Shown: piece by piece, positions 30,496 through 31,752 of the stretch | How the letters are laid out: the number at the start of each line of letters is the position of its first letter | Position numbering within the stretch: position 1 is the stretch's first letter | Assembly: GCF_050315115.1 (NCBI RefSeq) | Contig: NZ_JBNPOJ010000019.1 | Location: forward strand, 1 to 31,752 | DNA length: 31,752 nucleotides | Origin: Peptoniphilus_A sp022767005 | GTDB lineage: Bacteria; Bacillota; Clostridia; Tissierellales; Peptoniphilaceae | Reading direction: 5' to 3' | The notes under the pieces: generated by a model | What the model saw: only the letters and a program-made list of their open reading frames with translations | The model's database searches: none | What the model was told of the DNA's origin: nothing | Program-made: the position numbers and the translations under genes

Positions 30496-30540
30496 TTGCA
30501 AGTTACCTTCCACTGATGTATATTATCAGTGGGAGGTTTT
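30496..30540 (+). promoter_or_regulatory. deacetylase promoter bracketed by an inverted repeat that also forms a terminator-like hairpin
   Basis: TTGCAA (30496-30501), a 17-base spacer and TATATT (30519-30524). CCACTGAT (30510-30517) and ATCAGTGG (30525-30532) form a perfect 8-bp inverted repeat whose 7-base loop holds the -10 box. The right arm runs into GGGAGG, the ribosome binding site, and six T reaching the ATG at 30543. The hairpin could terminate the upstream gene, act as an operator, or both. Confidence 0.6.
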
Positions 30541-30542
30541 TT

Positions 30543-31550
30543 ATGACCCAATCAAATTACGATGTAAGACAAAAACAAAGAAGACAAAGAGCTAGAAGAA
30601 GAAAGAGAAAAAGACAAATAATTTCAATTTCAATCTTCATAATACTTATAATTTTTGTATTTTCTAAGATGTTTTCTGCAATAAAAAAACCAAAAGATGA
30701 AGTTTACCCAGCACTTATGTGGTACTACGCAAATGAAATTAACAAGGATAGACCTAAAAAATATTATTACGACCCTGAATATATATCTAATGTGGCCCTT
30801 GATCCTTTACTTCGAATGGAAGATGAATTTATAGTAAAGGGATCTAATCACTTGAAAAAAGTTGATAAGTATGCCTACGATGCAAAGGAAATACGCACAT
30901 ACATTAAAAAAAATAATTATGATGGCGACAAAAAAATTGTATTCCTAACTTTTGACGATGGACCAAATAATACTATTACTCCTCAAGTTTTAGACATTCT
31001 AAAAAAAGAAGATGTTCGTGCAACTTTCTTTTTAGTGGGAAAATCAATTGGAGATAAAACGGCAGGTCGAGTTCGTGAAATTCTGAGAAATGGAAATGCT
31101 ATTGCAACTCACTCCTTTAGTCATGACTATGAATATTTATATCCAGGTAGAGTTGTCAACCCCGAAAGAGTTTATGAAGAAATTCAAAAAACTAATGCAA
31201 GGCTAAAAAATATTCTTGGAGATGATTTTCACTCAAATGTATTTAGATACCCTGGTGGCGAAATGTCTTGGAGTAATACCGATGCAAGTAATGCACTTCT
31301 AGAATCAAAGGGCATTAATTGGATAGACTGGAACTCACTTGTTGGCGATGCAGAGAAAAAATCTGTTAGACCTACAACAGTTGACGGTTTCGTAAATTAT
31401 CTAGATAAAAGTCTTCATGAAAATAAAAACACAAAAATTGCAGTTGTACTTGCACACGATGCGACAAATAAACAACTTACAGTAGATTCTCTAAGTTCTA
31501 TTATAAAATATTTTAAAGACAGAGATTATGAATTTGGAGTTTTAAAATAA
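30543..31550 (+). CDS. membrane-anchored polysaccharide deacetylase (NodB domain)
   Basis: A 335-residue protein: very basic cytoplasmic start (RRQRARRRKRKRQ), one membrane segment (about 26-44), a linker of about 90 residues, then a NodB/CE4 domain outside the cell. The CE4 motifs are complete: TFDDGP (136-141) with the catalytic base and metal aspartate, HSFSH (190-194) with both metal histidines, RYPGG (235-239), a WIDWN stretch (260-264) and LAH with catalytic His305. It probably removes N-acetyl groups from peptidoglycan or a wall glycan, as PgdA does for lysozyme resistance; the substrate is inferred. ATG 30543 is chosen for the GGGAGG before it; the frame opens at 30516. Confidence 0.92.
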   Translation: MTQSNYDVRQKQRRQRARRRKRKRQIISISIFIILIIFVFSKMFSAIKKPKDEVYPALMWYYANEINKDRPKKYYYDPEYISNVALDPLLRMEDEFIVKGSNHLKKVDKYAYDAKEIRTYIKKNNYDGDKKIVFLTFDDGPNNTITPQVLDILKKEDVRATFFLVGKSIGDKTAGRVREILRNGNAIATHSFSHDYEYLYPGRVVNPERVYEEIQKTNARLKNILGDDFHSNVFRYPGGEMSWSNTDASNALLESKGINWIDWNSLVGDAEKKSVRPTTVDGFVNYLDKSLHENKNTKIAVVLAHDATNKQLTVDSLSSIIKYFKDRDYEFGVLK

Positions 31551-31569
31551 TTTTTAAGATAATAAAATA

Positions 31570-31601
31570 AGGGGCTGTTCTTCGCGGACAGCCCTCTTTT
31601 A
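31570..31601 (+). terminator. terminator of the deacetylase gene
   Basis: GGGCTGT (31572-31578) pairs with ACAGCCC (31588-31594), loop with UUCG-like centre, followed by TCTTTTATT. Confidence 0.88.
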
Positions 31602-31752
31602 TTATCTCGTTAAAATTTATAGGGAATTTTTTATTTTTTCTGCTCTTTCAATTAATTTATCTTTACCTAAAGAATAAAATATACTTTACCTTTCTTGTAA
31701 ATCATAATTTATATTTCATTTTACTATTTATAGATGTTTTAGAAAAAATATA

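Noticed and set aside
31617..31752. Minus-strand open stretch encoding LGKDKLIERAEKIKNSL before a stop, possibly the end of a gene entering from the right
   Set aside because: A stop lies only about 22 codons upstream in the same frame and no start or second supporting frame is clear. It could be a pseudogene end but cannot be supported.
1..31752. CRISPR arrays, tRNA or rRNA genes, complete insertion sequences, integrase or replication origin
   Set aside because: No regularly spaced repeats, cloverleaf sequences, rRNA segments, intact transposase or recombinase, or DnaA-box clusters were recognised on reading.

Overview
The window is very AT-rich, with short intergenic gaps, frequent TTG and GTG starts and strong AGGAGG-type ribosome binding sites. 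It reads as a low-GC Gram-positive anaerobe of the Tissierellia/Peptoniphilaceae type (Peptoniphilus, Anaerococcus or Finegoldia relatives). The housekeeping order resembles the Bacillus subtilis yabN-rqcP-divIC-yabR-tilS-hprT-ftsH-coaX-dusB-lysS segment. No sporulation genes (yabP, yabQ, spoIIE, spoVT) are seen, which fits a non-spore-former. The taxonomic call is inference from gene content only.

Left arm, about 1-7900: an accessory region, almost all on the minus strand, downstream of lysS. From its distal end it holds a LytTR regulator with a DUF3021 membrane partner; a 43-codon ORF resembling DUF3847 proteins of mobilizable elements; a large protein that appears to join a catalytically stripped PolC-like polymerase segment to a uracil-DNA-glycosylase-like domain; and a type III restriction-modification operon (XRE regulator, mod, res). 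The mod reading frame is broken at an A6 tract immediately before a stop, consistent with phase variation or -1 frameshifting. Each of three transcription units ends in an intrinsic terminator whose T-tract runs into the same ATTACAAGAA sequence. Two of these junctions continue into the same gene start, so they look like cassette boundaries. A decayed IS3-family transposase start marks the border with lysS.

Middle, about 7900-24700: core information-processing and envelope genes. greA-lysS has its own promoter and a terminator-like leader hairpin, and its LysRS carries an unusual C-terminal tRNA-binding domain. coaX-dusB follows. bioY (biotin uptake) and a class A penicillin-binding protein are the only plus-strand genes here. 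An AEC-family permease, then ftsH, hpt, tilS, an S1-domain protein, divIC/ftsB-like, rqcP, hup, a yabN-like methylase with a degenerate MazG half, and a DapF/CntK-fold racemase complete the block.

Right arm, about 24700-31752: metK under a textbook SAM-I riboswitch with terminator; a second AEC permease; and four plus-strand genes. These encode a secreted protein with copper-amine-oxidase-N-type repeats, a DUF1858 small redox-type protein, a secreted YcdB/PepSY-like protein with SLH-like C-terminal repeats, and a membrane-anchored NodB polysaccharide deacetylase. The final 150 bases hold a terminator and no supportable gene.

The most unusual item is the PolC-like/UDG-like fusion beside the type III R-M operon, inside modular, terminator-bounded cassettes. 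It is a candidate for an undescribed nucleic-acid-directed (possibly anti-phage) function. That function is inference; the domain resemblance is what I can see.
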